Origin: Herpetosiphon gulosus
Lineage (GTDB): Bacteria > Chloroflexota > Chloroflexia > Chloroflexales > Herpetosiphonaceae
Length of the DNA stretch: 64,000 nt
Direction: 5' to 3'
NCBI RefSeq assembly: GCF_039545135.1
Contig: NZ_BAABRU010000003.1
Location: 1 to 64,000 of the forward strand
The notes under the pieces are model-generated. The model saw only the letters and a list, made by a program, of their open reading frames with translations, ran no database searches and was not told the DNA's origin. Shown here piece after piece: positions 34,201 to 41,884 of the stretch (position 1 is the stretch's first letter; every line of letters begins with the position of its first letter). Position numbers and translations under genes: made by a program.

Positions 34201-37200
34201 AACAGCAACTTGACAGTTGACTTCGGTTTCTATCAATTACTCAGCCTTGGCGATTTGGTCTGGGATGATACCAACAACGATGGCTTGGTCTCAGGTGGCG
34301 AAACAGGCATTGCTGGCGTAACTGTGGCCTTGTACGCTGATGATGGCGACGGCAGCTTCGATGCTGGCGATAGCTTCATCCGCCAAACCACGACAATCGC
34401 AGGCGGCTTGTACAATTTCGATCAGCTCTTACCAGGCAACTATATTGTGGTCTTGCCAGCGGGCAACTTTACGACTGGCAATATCTTGCAAGGTTGGGCT
34501 AGCTCAACGGGTGGCAGCAGCGAACCAGCCAGCGATCCCGACAACGACATCAACAATGATGATAATGGCACGACGATTGGCACACTGGGCACAACTGGGG
34601 TCATCGCCAGCAACGCGATCAGTTTGAATGCTGGCAGCGAGCCAACCAACGATGGCGATACCGACCCAAATACCAATCGTTCGCTCGACTTTGGGGTCTT
34701 TACCTTGGGCGGCTTGGGCAATTATGTCTGGTTCGATACCAATGGCAACGGCATTCAAGATGGCACGGAAAATGGCGTTGGCGGCGTAACTGTAACCCTC
34801 TACACGCCTGGCCCCGATAACCAACCATGTACCGCCGATGATGTAGTGATCGGCAGCCAAATCACCAGTGGCACAGGCAACTATAGCTTTGGCGATTTAC
34901 AACCAGGCAGCTATTTGGTCAAGTTCAGCGACTTGCCAGCAGGCCATGTCTTTACCCAACCAAACCTTGGTGGCAACCCTGCAAACGACAGTGATGCCAA
35001 CCAAATCACTGGTTGTAGTGGCTTGGTCACGATCAATGTTGGCACATATAACGACACGATCGATGCTGGGATTTATCAATTGGCTGGCTTAGGCAACTAT
35101 GTCTGGCATGATCTTGATGTTGATGGGATTCAAGATGGCGGCGAACAGGGCATTGCCAATGTCAGCGTGCGCTTGTACATCGACAACAACACCGATGGCA
35201 CACCTGATGGCGCAGCAATTAGCAGCACCTTCACTGGAGCTATGGGCGATTACTTCTTTGGTCAATTGCCGCCAAACTCCTACTTGGTTGAATTTGTCGC
35301 TCCTAGCGGCTACTTCTTCACCCAACAAGGCGCAGGCAGCGACCCAACAGTTGATAGTGACGCTGACACAACCACTGGTCAAGCAGCAACGGTCACGCTT
35401 GCCAGCGGCGATTCTAATCCAAATATTGATGCAGGGTTGTATCAATTGGCTAGCTTAGGCGACACCATTTGGTACGATACCAACATCAACGGCATCCAAG
35501 ATAGCGGCGAAACTGGCGTGAATGGCTTGACGGTCAACTTGCTTGATAGCAGTAATGTGGTAATCGACACGACTACCACGATCAATGGCAACTATCAATT
35601 CACTGACTTGATGCCAGGCATCGGCTATTATGTCGAGTTCACCAAGCCTGCCAACTACAACTTCAGCCAAGCTAATGTTGGTGCAAACGATACAATCGAT
35701 AGCGATGCTAACCCAGTCAACGGCTTGAGCACACTAATTACCTTGGCTTCGGCTGAGAACAACCCAACCATCGACGCAGGCATCTATGAATTAGCCAGTG
35801 TTGGCAACTTGGTTTGGGAAGATCAAGATGGCGACGGCATCCAAGATGGTACTGAGCCAGGCGTTAGCGGCGTGATCGTGCGCATCTACGACAATAGCAA
35901 CGCCTTGGTCGATACCCAAACGACTGATCCAACTGGAGTTTACAGCTTCACCAGCTTGATTCCAGCAAGCTACACGATCGAATTCCAACAACCAGTTGGC
36001 ATGGAATTTACTCTACCAAATGTTGGCGGCGACGATACAGTTGATAGCGATGTAAACCCCAATACGGGAATCACTCCCGCGATCGACTTGGCCACTGGCG
36101 AAAACGACATGAGTTGGGATGCTGGAGTTTACACACCAGTCAGCTTCGGCGACCTCGTTTGGAATGACATCAACAATAATGGCATCGTTGATGGCAGTGA
36201 AGCTGGAATTGAAAATGTGGCGGTTGATATCTATCGCGATACCAATGCCAATAATCAACCAGACACTGGCGAAATGGTTGCAAATACCCTCACCGATGCC
36301 AACGGCAACTATTTGTTTACTGGTGCACTGCCTGGCGACTACATCATGGTTCTGCCAAGTAGCAACTTTGCCACAGGCGCGGTGCTCGAAAATTACGTCA
36401 GCAGCACTGGCAACTTTGGCGCTCAACCAACACCATTCGAGCCAGCCAGCGATCCCGACAATGATATTAACGATGATGATAACGGGATTACCTTCGCAGG
36501 CGGAGTCAAGAGCCTAGCCGTCACAGTTTTGGCCAATAACGAACCAACCAACGATGGTGATAGCAGCGCCAACAGCAACTTGAGCATCGACTTTGGGGTA
36601 TTTATGCCAGCCAGCCTTGGTAGTATCGTTTGGTACGATACCGATGCTGATGGTCAATATACACCAGGCGATAGCGGCGTTCCAGGCGTGATTGTGACCC
36701 TCTACGACATCAATGGTACGGCGATCATCAGCACGACCACCGATGCCAACGGCGGCTACCAATTCACTAACTTGCCTCCAGGCAGCTATCTGGTTGGCTT
36801 CGACAACTTGCCTCCAGGCTTCGTCTTTACCCACGATGATATGGGCAATGATGCCAGCGATAGCGATGTTGACCCCAACACTGGCTTGAGCGAGATCATT
36901 GTCTTGGTTCCAGGCGCTAACAATGGCACAATTTACGCTGGGGTAACCACACCCAACGCGATCGAGTTGGCTGATTTCAGTGCAATTCGTGAAGCAGGAA
37001 ATGTGGTTGTTCAATGGACAACCGTCAGCGAATCGAAGACCTTAGGCTTCCACCTGTATCGTAGCAGCGATGGCAATCGCGCCAATGCAGTGCGCGTCAC
37101 CAGCAGCATGATCGCTGCTCAAGGCCGTAGCGGTGGCGCAAGCTATCGCTGGATCGATACCAACGTCGATGCTAGTAGCAACTACAGCTATTGGTTGGTG

Positions 37201-37302
37201 GAAACCGAACTCGATGGCACAACCAACGAGTATGGCCCAGCCAGCACCAATGGCACCCAAGCCAATAGTTATCGCATCTTCGCACCAATGACCACTCGGT
37301 AA
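28249..37302 (+). CDS. Giant secreted B-repeat (SdrD/Cna-B type) surface protein
   Basis: 3017 residues. A signal peptide (about 1-38, ending Y-A-A-A) leads to one B-type domain (G-R-A-Y-R-D-Y-N-A-N-G), then a unique region of about 450 residues with propeller-like strands, then 16 consecutive B-type domains (from about residue 610 to 2900), each starting (L/V/I)-G-(N/D)-x-(V/I)-W-x-D-x-N-x-(N/D)-G and carrying Ca-binding-like D-x-N-x-D-G-x2-D loops. A fibronectin-like region (V-V-V-Q-W-T-T-V-S-E-S) and the ending S-Y-R-I-F-A-P-M close it. Four domains (31411-33246) are repeated at 33247-35082 at a constant distance of 1836 bp. It should be a long rigid fibre for adhesion or sheath structure, stabilised by calcium. 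GAGG precedes the ATG. Confidence 0.9.
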   Translation: MKQASSRYSFSTLVVCCTLLVAFAITLLPSAGSVAYAAATISGRAYRDYNANGVIDSLEPGISGVTITLYNASNTVVGTTTTNATGNYSLTDSDPIYTGPYRVEFSDAPVTVKSGPMGSNSGSTVLFVAGSTASANMGFNNPANYCQDNPTLVTNCFSMGRQDQAPSSTFHSIVSFPYTAGNTGNSPAPGVDSPAPTDLAFGAETGPTFGLAWQRSSRSLFASAVMKRHVGFGPSGTGAIYRITPSPRTVSLFLDLNAVFGAGTTGADPHPNGTDLVHDSAAWDPVGKIALGDMDISEDQTTLWTINLADRQLYEIPIGLNPTAPSAAAISRFAVPDPTDCAANDHRPYAVAVNEGLVYIGMVCSAQSTASAANLRAYVYQFNPSTDSFTQVLNFPLNHTRGCAVVPGCASANWNPWRTNFTVTNTNFGGEYIQPQPMLTDIEFDNGNMILGLRDRFSDQMGYRQNDTTAGSTTLYIGDSAGDILRACSNGSGWTLESNGTCGSISTAGAGTNEGPGGGEYYFRDNYPEHAEVSLGGLLQIPGKPDIVQTIYDPIFDSAQYFDGGILWLNNSTGNRTRAYRIYDSNAQPNTLAKAGGLGDLEALCDAAPIEIGNRIWNDSDSDGIQDADEAALPNVAVRLYAPDGTTVLGSATTDANGNYRFSSLAGTSTASTIFNIAGLQPNQTGYSIRVASVQAALTNKVLTAANANSGTNSDVRDSDASITGADAIITFNTGVAGDNNHSYDIGFTTYSLGNRVWYDTNNNGTFDGSEQGISGVSVSLFADSDANGIPDSGTALSTQTTSAAGCYRFDGLAPESYVVQINPSNFTLGNALDGYRSSTVTSGSANNDIDNDDNGIEGPILATDGVLSQVITLGGNEPTNETDLCSTDPAEPATGTNLSVDFGFFKLSVGNRIWEDVNNNGLLDVGESGIDGVNVGLYNAANNLIASTSTTGGGNYSFAGLLPGDYYIEVTPPANYISSTGTSGSATGIYEPAPDPDNNINNDDNGSASGAIVSTAQLTLTPGNAGVLGATIVNNANGSTDDTTLDVGLFQPLAVGNYVWNDANNNGTFDGGETGISGVAVTLYRAGSSTILGTITTNASGYYHFALLGAGDYEIELDASNFSGAGALVGYTSSTGTAGSPTGAYEAAPDPDNNVDSDDNGSIVGTLGTTGVIKSAAISLAAAAEPTGETNGSGDATVDANSNLTVDFGVYQPLSLGNRIWNDANNDGLRNNGETGIANVTVELYMDRNSSGAIDAADAPTITSVQTNASGYYLFGNLLAGDYCVAIPSSNFTGAGVLVGFSSSTGAAAATGAFEPGLDPDSDNADDNDNGSVVGALGTTGSVQSACFSLAAGAEPTGEADSNGTGGASDANSNLTVDFGFYQLPSLGNLIWRDTNNDGLFNNGETSIAGVNVDLYADDGDGSFDTGDSFIRQTTTDASGIYSFANLLPGEYLAVLPAGNFTTGNVLENHVSSTGGGSEPASDPDNNINNDDNGTTIGTLGTTGVIASQAITLNAGSEPTNDGDTDPNTNLSLDLGVFPLGSIGNLVWYDTNNNGIFDNAEQGLSNITVTLATPGADNLPCTTDDLVIGSQTTPASGAYNFAGLMPGNYVISFSGLPAGYVFTQPNVGGDDTIDSDANATGCAGIIALGVGENDDSVDAGAYQPLAVGNYVWNDANNNGIFNAGETGMSGVTVNLYREGSSTILATTTTNATGYYHFAVLSAGNYVIELDASNFSGAGALVGYTSSTGTAGSSTGAYEVAPDPDNNTDNDDNGTIVGTLGTTGVIQTASLTLADNSEPTGETNGSGDTTPDSFSNLTVDFGVFQPLSLGNRIWNDANNDGLRNNGETGIANVTVDLYMDRDNSGAIDAADAPTITSVQTNASGYYLFNNLLAGDYCVAIPSSNFTGAGVLVGFSSSTGAAAASGAFEPGLDPDSDNSDDNDNGSVVGALGTTGSVQSTCFSLAAGAEPTSEADSNGTGGSIDANSNLTVDFGFYQLLSLGDLVWDDTNNDGLVSGGETGIAGVTVALYADDGDGSFDAGDSFIRQTTTIAGGLYNFDQLLPGNYIVVLPAGNFTTGNILQGWASSTGGSSEPASDPDNDINNDDNGTTIGTLGTTGVIASNAISLNAGSEPTNDGDTDPNTNRSLDFGVFTLGGLGNYVWFDTNGNGIQDGTENGVGGVTVTLYTPGPDNQPCTADDVVIGSQITSGTGNYSFGDLQPGSYLVKFSDLPAGHVFTQPNLGGNPANDSDANQITGCSGLVTINVGTYNDTIDAGIYQLAGLGNYVWHDLDVDGIQDGGEQGIANVSVRLYIDNNTDGTPDGAAISSTFTGAMGDYFFGQLPPNSYLVEFVAPSGYFFTQQGAGSDPTVDSDADTTTGQAATVTLASGDSNPNIDAGLYQLASLGDTIWYDTNINGIQDSGETGVNGLTVNLLDSSNVVIDTTTTINGNYQFTDLMPGIGYYVEFTKPANYNFSQANVGANDTIDSDANPVNGLSTLITLASAENNPTIDAGIYELASVGNLVWEDQDGDGIQDGTEPGVSGVIVRIYDNSNALVDTQTTDPTGVYSFTSLIPASYTIEFQQPVGMEFTLPNVGGDDTVDSDVNPNTGITPAIDLATGENDMSWDAGVYTPVSFGDLVWNDINNNGIVDGSEAGIENVAVDIYRDTNANNQPDTGEMVANTLTDANGNYLFTGALPGDYIMVLPSSNFATGAVLENYVSSTGNFGAQPTPFEPASDPDNDINDDDNGITFAGGVKSLAVTVLANNEPTNDGDSSANSNLSIDFGVFMPASLGSIVWYDTDADGQYTPGDSGVPGVIVTLYDINGTAIISTTTDANGGYQFTNLPPGSYLVGFDNLPPGFVFTHDDMGNDASDSDVDPNTGLSEIIVLVPGANNGTIYAGVTTPNAIELADFSAIREAGNVVVQWTTVSESKTLGFHLYRSSDGNRANAVRVTSSMIAAQGRSGGASYRWIDTNVDASSNYSYWLVETELDGTTNEYGPASTNGTQANSYRIFAPMTTR
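31411..33246 (+). repeat. Block A of internal 1836-bp duplication
   Basis: Codes for four B domains whose variable parts read Y-R-A-G-S, Y-M-D-R-N-S-S-G, Y-A-D-D-G-D-G and T-P-G-A-D-N. The corresponding domains in block B come in the same order. Matching points (start of each domain) lie exactly 1836 bases (612 codons) apart across the block. Confidence 0.85.
33247..35082 (+). repeat. Block B of internal 1836-bp duplication
   Basis: Second copy of the four-domain block (Y-R-E-G-S, Y-M-D-R-D-N-S-G, Y-A-D-D-G-D-G, T-P-G-P-D-N). The offset is 1836 at 33247, 33731 and 34726, and becomes 1839 at the domain that follows, so the copied unit ends near 35082. Copies differ by scattered substitutions, so the event is not recent. 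Confidence 0.85.
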
Positions 37303-37312
37303 TCGCGTCGGT

Positions 37313-37350
37313 AAGGGCTGGCTGGCATCATGCGAGTCAGCCCTTGATTT
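37313..37350 (+). terminator. Terminator hairpin after giant adhesin
   Basis: AAGGGCTGGCT (37313-37323) pairs with AGTCAGCCCTT (37335-37345) with one mismatch, followed by GATTTTT. It separates the adhesin from the C25 peptidase gene, though read-through is possible since the next start is 27 bases on. Confidence 0.7.
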
Positions 37351-37371
37351 TTATACTGAGGATTGTGGCAT

Positions 37372-39969
37372 ATGTGGCGTTATCTTGCTCTTTTTGGCAT
37401 TCTTTGTTCGTTCGCCTTCAATCCACCACAGCATGCCTCGGCTCAACCAGCAATTCACACTCGCGCAACCATTAATGAAACCCCCAATGGCCTGCAAATC
37501 GAATGGCAATCAGCCAAAGCAGTGCGGCCATTTGCCATTTTAGTGGGTGATGCTTGGCAATTTCAGCCAACGCTCCAAGCGCTCAGTCTCGATCACCAAA
37601 GCATCGATAAACTTGCCAATTTGCCAGCACCAGTGATTGTGTTGCGTGAAGGGCGTTTTCGTGGCCAACGCCTCGTCGTGCTCCAACCCCAAACGACATT
37701 CAACCAACAAACCATTACTCAAGCCACCGTCCATGTTAGTAATGCTCAATTGTTGAATGATCCAAATCGCTTGATCGATCAGCCATTTCAATTAACCCAA
37801 AGCGTGCCCAGCCCACAACCAGGCCAAGGCTGGCGCGTCACCGTCAGCCAAGCAGGCATGCAACAATTAACAGGCGCAAGTTTAGAGCAAGCAGGCATCA
37901 ACCTCGCGACACTCGAACGCTATAGCCTGCAACTGTGGTATAAAAATCAACAACTAGCAATCGAGGAGCAAGGCACGCTTGATGGCAGCTTTGATCGCAA
38001 CGATGCAATTTGGTTTTATTTGCCTAACCTTGGCGACCGTTGGAATGCTACCAGTAGTTTATGGCTCAAAATCGGGGCCGCCCACAGCAGCCCAAAAATT
38101 CAGCAAAGCACAATCGATCCAACAGGCTTGCCAACCAGCACCCAAGCCTACCAAACCAATATTTGGTATGCCCCCAAAATCTACGATTCGTTGCAGGCTG
38201 GCACTGATGGCGACCATTGGTTTAGCGCTGATTTAAAAGCAGGGCCAGATCTCAACCCAATCACTCAGCAAATTTGGCTCACCAGCACCTTGCCACTGGC
38301 GACTGGCCCAAGCACAGTTACCTTGAATGGCATCGTCTATACCAGCGCTGCTACTAGCGTGGCAATTACTAGCGGCCAACGCATCAATCTTAGTTTGAAT
38401 AGCGGTATTTTCACTAAATCGGCCCAACTTGCGCCAAGCCAAAACCTACAACTGGCAATCGCCAACACCCAACAAATCAGCGGCATTTCACTTGATCGGC
38501 TGGTTTGGCAGCGGCCTGTGCAGCTCAATGCCAACTATCAATCGTTTCAATGGCAAGCATTACGTAAAGCCAATTATCAAATTAGCAACCAACCCAACCA
38601 AGCAGTCAGCTATAACGTGAGCAATCCATGGCATCCGCAGCGCATGCAATTTCAAAATAATACGCTGGCCGCCAATCCAGGTGATTATCTGCTGGTCAAC
38701 CCTGCCAACATTCCGCAGTCCAGCATCCAACCTAGCGCCATCATTAATTGGGCCACACCCGCCAAAACAATCTATCTTGCGCCCAAACAATGGCATAGCC
38801 TCGTCCAACCATTGATCAATCGTCGTCAACAGCAAGGTTTACAACCATTATTGGTCGATGTGCAGGCGATTTATGATCGTTGGAGTAGTGGCAATGTTGA
38901 CCCGTTGGCGATTCGTAATTTTATGCGCTACCTCGCCAGCACATGGCCGCAAGCACCAGAATCGTTGGTGCTGATTGGTGATGGCACGATCGATCCGCTG
39001 AATTATCTCGGTCGTAACAATCCCAATATGCTTCCACCATTGCCTGCTTACACCGACCCATGGCTTGGTGAAATCGCCTGCGACAGCTGTTTTGTCCAGC
39101 TTGATGGTGCAAATCCCTTAGATGACCCAATGCCCGACTTGCAAATTGGGCGCTTGCCAGCCAAAACCAGCGCCGAACTTAGCAATTTAATCAACAAAAT
39201 CAGCGCCTACGAAAATGCGATAATCGATGTTCGTTGGCGTTCGCGTCAAGTATATATTGCCGATAACTACAAAACGGCCAGTGGTCAGGCCGATTATGCA
39301 GGCGATTTTGCGGCGCTCAGCGATGCCATGCTTAGTTATCAACCAAGTCAGTTGGATATTCAGCGCATCTATTACGATCCTTGGCGTAAAACGAACAACG
39401 GTCTACCGCAAACTGATCCTTGGCGGATTACCAACGCCGACCAAGCCCGTCAAAAAACCTTTGATCAACTCAATCAAGGCGCGGCGGTAGTGACCTACGT
39501 TGGGCATAGCCATCAATATCAATGGGCGATTACCGATTTGAGTAATAGCCAGCCCTACCTGTTGAGTTTGTATGACAGTGACCGCTTGCAAAATAGCCCA
39601 GCCTTGCCGATGATCTTGGAGATGACCTGTTTGACGAGCGCCTTTCAAACTCCCGCATGGAGTGGGACGAGCCTCGATGAACGTTTGGTGTTACAACCGC
39701 ATGGTGGAGCAATTGCCACTTGGGGTTCATCAGGGTTAGGCGTGGCCCATGGTCATGATCTACTCAATGAAGGCTGGTGGCAACGCATGTGGAGCAACCC
39801 GCGCCAAACACAAATTGGTACGGGAGTACTAGCAGGCTTATTACACTTATTCAGCGATGGCGGTTGTTGCCAAGATAGCCTGCAAAGCTCGATTCTTTTG
39901 GGCGATCCCAACATTCTATTACAACACCAAGAGCGTCAAGCTATCTACCTACCAGCAATTGTCAAATAA
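37372..39969 (+). CDS. Gingipain-like (C25) cysteine peptidase, secreted
   Basis: About 865 residues. Signal peptide (M-W-R-Y-L-A-L-F-G-I-L ... A-S-A), a prodomain of about 450 residues rich in beta strands, and a C25 catalytic domain: L-V-L-I-G-D-G-T-I-D at its start, P-D-L-Q-I-G-R-L-P, catalytic His in T-Y-V-G-H-S-H (His712) and Cys in L-E-M-T-C-L-T-S (Cys753), the family's G-H-(G/S) and T-C pair. The end is Q-A-I-Y-L-P-A-I-V-K, a short C-terminal motif resembling that of other secreted proteins here. In Bacteroidota such peptidases leave by type IX secretion, but no such genes are seen. ATG at 37372 with GAGGA 9 bases upstream is chosen over a TTG at 37363. Confidence 0.88.
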   Translation: MWRYLALFGILCSFAFNPPQHASAQPAIHTRATINETPNGLQIEWQSAKAVRPFAILVGDAWQFQPTLQALSLDHQSIDKLANLPAPVIVLREGRFRGQRLVVLQPQTTFNQQTITQATVHVSNAQLLNDPNRLIDQPFQLTQSVPSPQPGQGWRVTVSQAGMQQLTGASLEQAGINLATLERYSLQLWYKNQQLAIEEQGTLDGSFDRNDAIWFYLPNLGDRWNATSSLWLKIGAAHSSPKIQQSTIDPTGLPTSTQAYQTNIWYAPKIYDSLQAGTDGDHWFSADLKAGPDLNPITQQIWLTSTLPLATGPSTVTLNGIVYTSAATSVAITSGQRINLSLNSGIFTKSAQLAPSQNLQLAIANTQQISGISLDRLVWQRPVQLNANYQSFQWQALRKANYQISNQPNQAVSYNVSNPWHPQRMQFQNNTLAANPGDYLLVNPANIPQSSIQPSAIINWATPAKTIYLAPKQWHSLVQPLINRRQQQGLQPLLVDVQAIYDRWSSGNVDPLAIRNFMRYLASTWPQAPESLVLIGDGTIDPLNYLGRNNPNMLPPLPAYTDPWLGEIACDSCFVQLDGANPLDDPMPDLQIGRLPAKTSAELSNLINKISAYENAIIDVRWRSRQVYIADNYKTASGQADYAGDFAALSDAMLSYQPSQLDIQRIYYDPWRKTNNGLPQTDPWRITNADQARQKTFDQLNQGAAVVTYVGHSHQYQWAITDLSNSQPYLLSLYDSDRLQNSPALPMILEMTCLTSAFQTPAWSGTSLDERLVLQPHGGAIATWGSSGLGVAHGHDLLNEGWWQRMWSNPRQTQIGTGVLAGLLHLFSDGGCCQDSLQSSILLGDPNILLQHQERQAIYLPAIVK

Positions 39970-40430
39970 TCATATAGCTACAGAACTAGTGCTATCTAGG
40001 ACTATCGGGCTACTCTCTTAAACTCCCCTCTTGCATCCAATGTGCCTAGGGAGTAGCTCATATATGCACCTGAATGATTCAACGGTTAAATCAGCTAAAA
40101 ACCCTATTCTAGTCTTAGTATGATCAAACCTAGGATGAGCCAAATACCTATGTGGGGGATCTTTTGAGCGTGGGCGTATCCCTCATTTTCAAAAGCCATG
40201 ACCTAAATCAAGATAGTACCTTTATGCTAGCTTTTTGGTGGCGTAAGCAGCTAAAGCTACTACTATAATGCAAATGCATTTATTCAACACTTGATACTTA
40301 ATTCTTTACCAATATTCATGTACGTTCTTCGGAAGGGCATCGTTGACGATGTTTTGCGACGTAGAACTCTTTGGCTATGTGGCAAACATTTTTACCTCAC
40401 CCAGCCATGCTGAGGAACTAGGAGCACCAG
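39970..40430. other. Gene-free stretch
   Basis: 461 bases with no supported reading frame. AT-rich in its second half. A small hairpin CATCG/CGATG (40338-40351) followed by TTTT lies about 80 bases before the next gene, possibly a leader structure. Nothing else recognised. Confidence 0.35.
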
Positions 40431-40772
40431 ATGGTCGTTTTGATCACGGAGAGTAATGAGCTTCGCCAACGGTTTATCGACCGTTTTGAAGTTTTGGCCA
40501 TGCCATTAATGGTGACAACGCCACGCATGATCAATGCATGCTTTCAACAATTTGTTCCCGAGCGGATTTTTGTCGATGCAAGTATCTGCACCCCTGGCTT
40601 AATTCGTTGGCTCGATCAATGCGACGATGCAGAAATTATTTTGATCGCCAATTCGCGTGGCTCGATTCGCCATGCACCACGTGGTGCGATTATGTATATT
40701 CACCCTTCGTTAGAACCAGAAGATATTGTGCCGCTCTTGCCACTACGCCAAGATGCCAATAGCGCCGCCTAA
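40431..40772 (+). CDS. Small protein resembling a receiver-like domain, unknown function
   Basis: 113 residues. The layout (V-V-L-I-T-E-S-N-E-L-R at the N-terminus; R-I-F-V-D-A-S in the middle; E-I-I-L-I-A-N-S) resembles a response-regulator receiver fold with alternating strands and helices, but the acidic pocket near the start is replaced by T-E-S-N, and only one Asp (V-D-A-S) could be the phosphorylation site. AGGAG precedes the ATG. No output domain and no kinase are adjacent. Low certainty on family. Confidence 0.5.
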   Translation: MVVLITESNELRQRFIDRFEVLAMPLMVTTPRMINACFQQFVPERIFVDASICTPGLIRWLDQCDDAEIILIANSRGSIRHAPRGAIMYIHPSLEPEDIVPLLPLRQDANSAA

Positions 40773-40781
40773 ACTCATCCG

Positions 40782-40816
40782 AAGCCTGTTGATGTTCTCA
40801 AATCAACAGGCTTTAA
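40782..40816 (+). terminator. Intrinsic terminator
   Basis: AAGCCTGTTGAT (40782-40793) pairs with ATCAACAGGCTT (40802-40813), a perfect 12-bp stem, followed by TAATGATTTT. The gap 40773-41128 otherwise holds no supported gene; an inverted AGCCCGC/GCGGGCT pair near 41122-41150 may terminate the sigma factor gene. Confidence 0.8.
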
Positions 40817-41128
40817 TGATTTTGTCCCACTTGTTTAAACCTCTGTCAATACTCATTTTCGTAGATACCCTAAATAATGCCAATCAAATTAACGTCTCTC
40901 CGCAGCATTATTTGGGGCTAGCTGCACTGTAGTAGCCCAAGCATTGCCCAACAATCATACCCAAGTGATAAGCGAATGATAGACCCACCCTTCATGCATA
41001 CTCTGCACCTCTGCGTTAAATCAAAAGGCAACCCCTTGGATTGCCTAAATGCGGAATTTGGTTATTACTCTAAGCTACGAGGCCTAATAGTTCTCGCTGC
41101 CGATCCTCAACAGCCAATCACCAGCCCG

Positions 41129-41797
41129 CTATTTCGATGACTGGCGGGCTATTGACGGGCTAGGTTCAGCGGTGCATAGTGTTTCCAACATCTGATCGGT
41201 CAGATGATCGATCGCTGGCTCAGCCGTTTCGCTGCCCTGAGCCAAAATCTCGCGCAAGGCGGCACGCGCTCGATGTAACCGCACTTTCAACGCCGAGGGT
41301 GTTATCTGCAATAATTTGGCAGCTTCCTCGGTGCTGTAATGCTCAATATCACGGGCAATCAAGGCCGTCCGCAAGCTTTCGGGCAATTGCTCGATCGCGC
41401 TGCGTAATTCAGCACTCAACTCACGATCCAAAACCCATAATTCAGGCCGTGGGCTGGCACTCTCCAGATCAAACTGCTCGTCGATTGGCACGGTTTGTGC
41501 TCGCTTACGCCGCAACCGCATAAAACAGGTATTGACCACAATCCGTTGGAGCCACGCGCCCAACGCACCATCGCCACGATATTGCTCGATTTTACGGCAG
41601 GCTTCAATAAAGCTCTCTTGAATTACATCTTCGGCTTCATCGGCATCACCCACCATGCGGAGCGCCACATGATACAAACGTGAAGCATAGCGTTTTAGCA
41701 GGCAAGTACAAGCCATGCGCTCACGCCGCCGCAAGGCCTGAATCAACTCTGATTCCTCTTGATAGTAGGTGGCATCAATTTCCCATGGCTTTTGCAT
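41129..41797 (-). CDS. ECF-type RNA polymerase sigma factor
   Basis: 222 residues. Sigma-2 region: R-E-R-M-A-C-T-C-L-L then Y-H-V-A-L-R-M-V-G-D-A-D-E-A-E-D-V-I-Q-E-S-F (the D-A-E-D-x2-Q-E motif that contacts the core enzyme). Sigma-4: L-P-E-S-L-R-T-A-L-I-A-R-D, Y-S-T-E-E-A-A-K-L-L and P-S-A-L-K-V-R-L-H-R-A-R, the helix-turn-helix for -35 recognition. The C-terminal 30 residues are extra and disordered-looking. No anti-sigma factor gene lies next to it. It is divergent from the sulfur/persulfide genes with an 87-base shared promoter region, so it could regulate them. AAGGAA precedes the ATG. Confidence 0.93.
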   Translation of the reverse strand: MQKPWEIDATYYQEESELIQALRRRERMACTCLLKRYASRLYHVALRMVGDADEAEDVIQESFIEACRKIEQYRGDGALGAWLQRIVVNTCFMRLRRKRAQTVPIDEQFDLESASPRPELWVLDRELSAELRSAIEQLPESLRTALIARDIEHYSTEEAAKLLQITPSALKVRLHRARAALREILAQGSETAEPAIDHLTDQMLETLCTAEPSPSIARQSSK

Positions 41798-41884
41798 CGC
41801 AATTCCTTAACTGCAAACCAATCATGTAACCATTGTACAAGCAAACGCATCAAGAATATGTAACAGCAAAATGGAGGGTTGTCT

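Noticed and set aside
33247-35082. Possible recent assembly artefact duplicating a 1.8-kb block
   Set aside because: The two blocks differ by many scattered substitutions, so this is an old biological duplication and not an assembly copy.
28884-37260. Many open frames on both strands inside the giant adhesin
   Set aside because: They are shadow frames caused by repetitive codons of the B domains; none has its own ribosome-binding site and they recur with the domain period.
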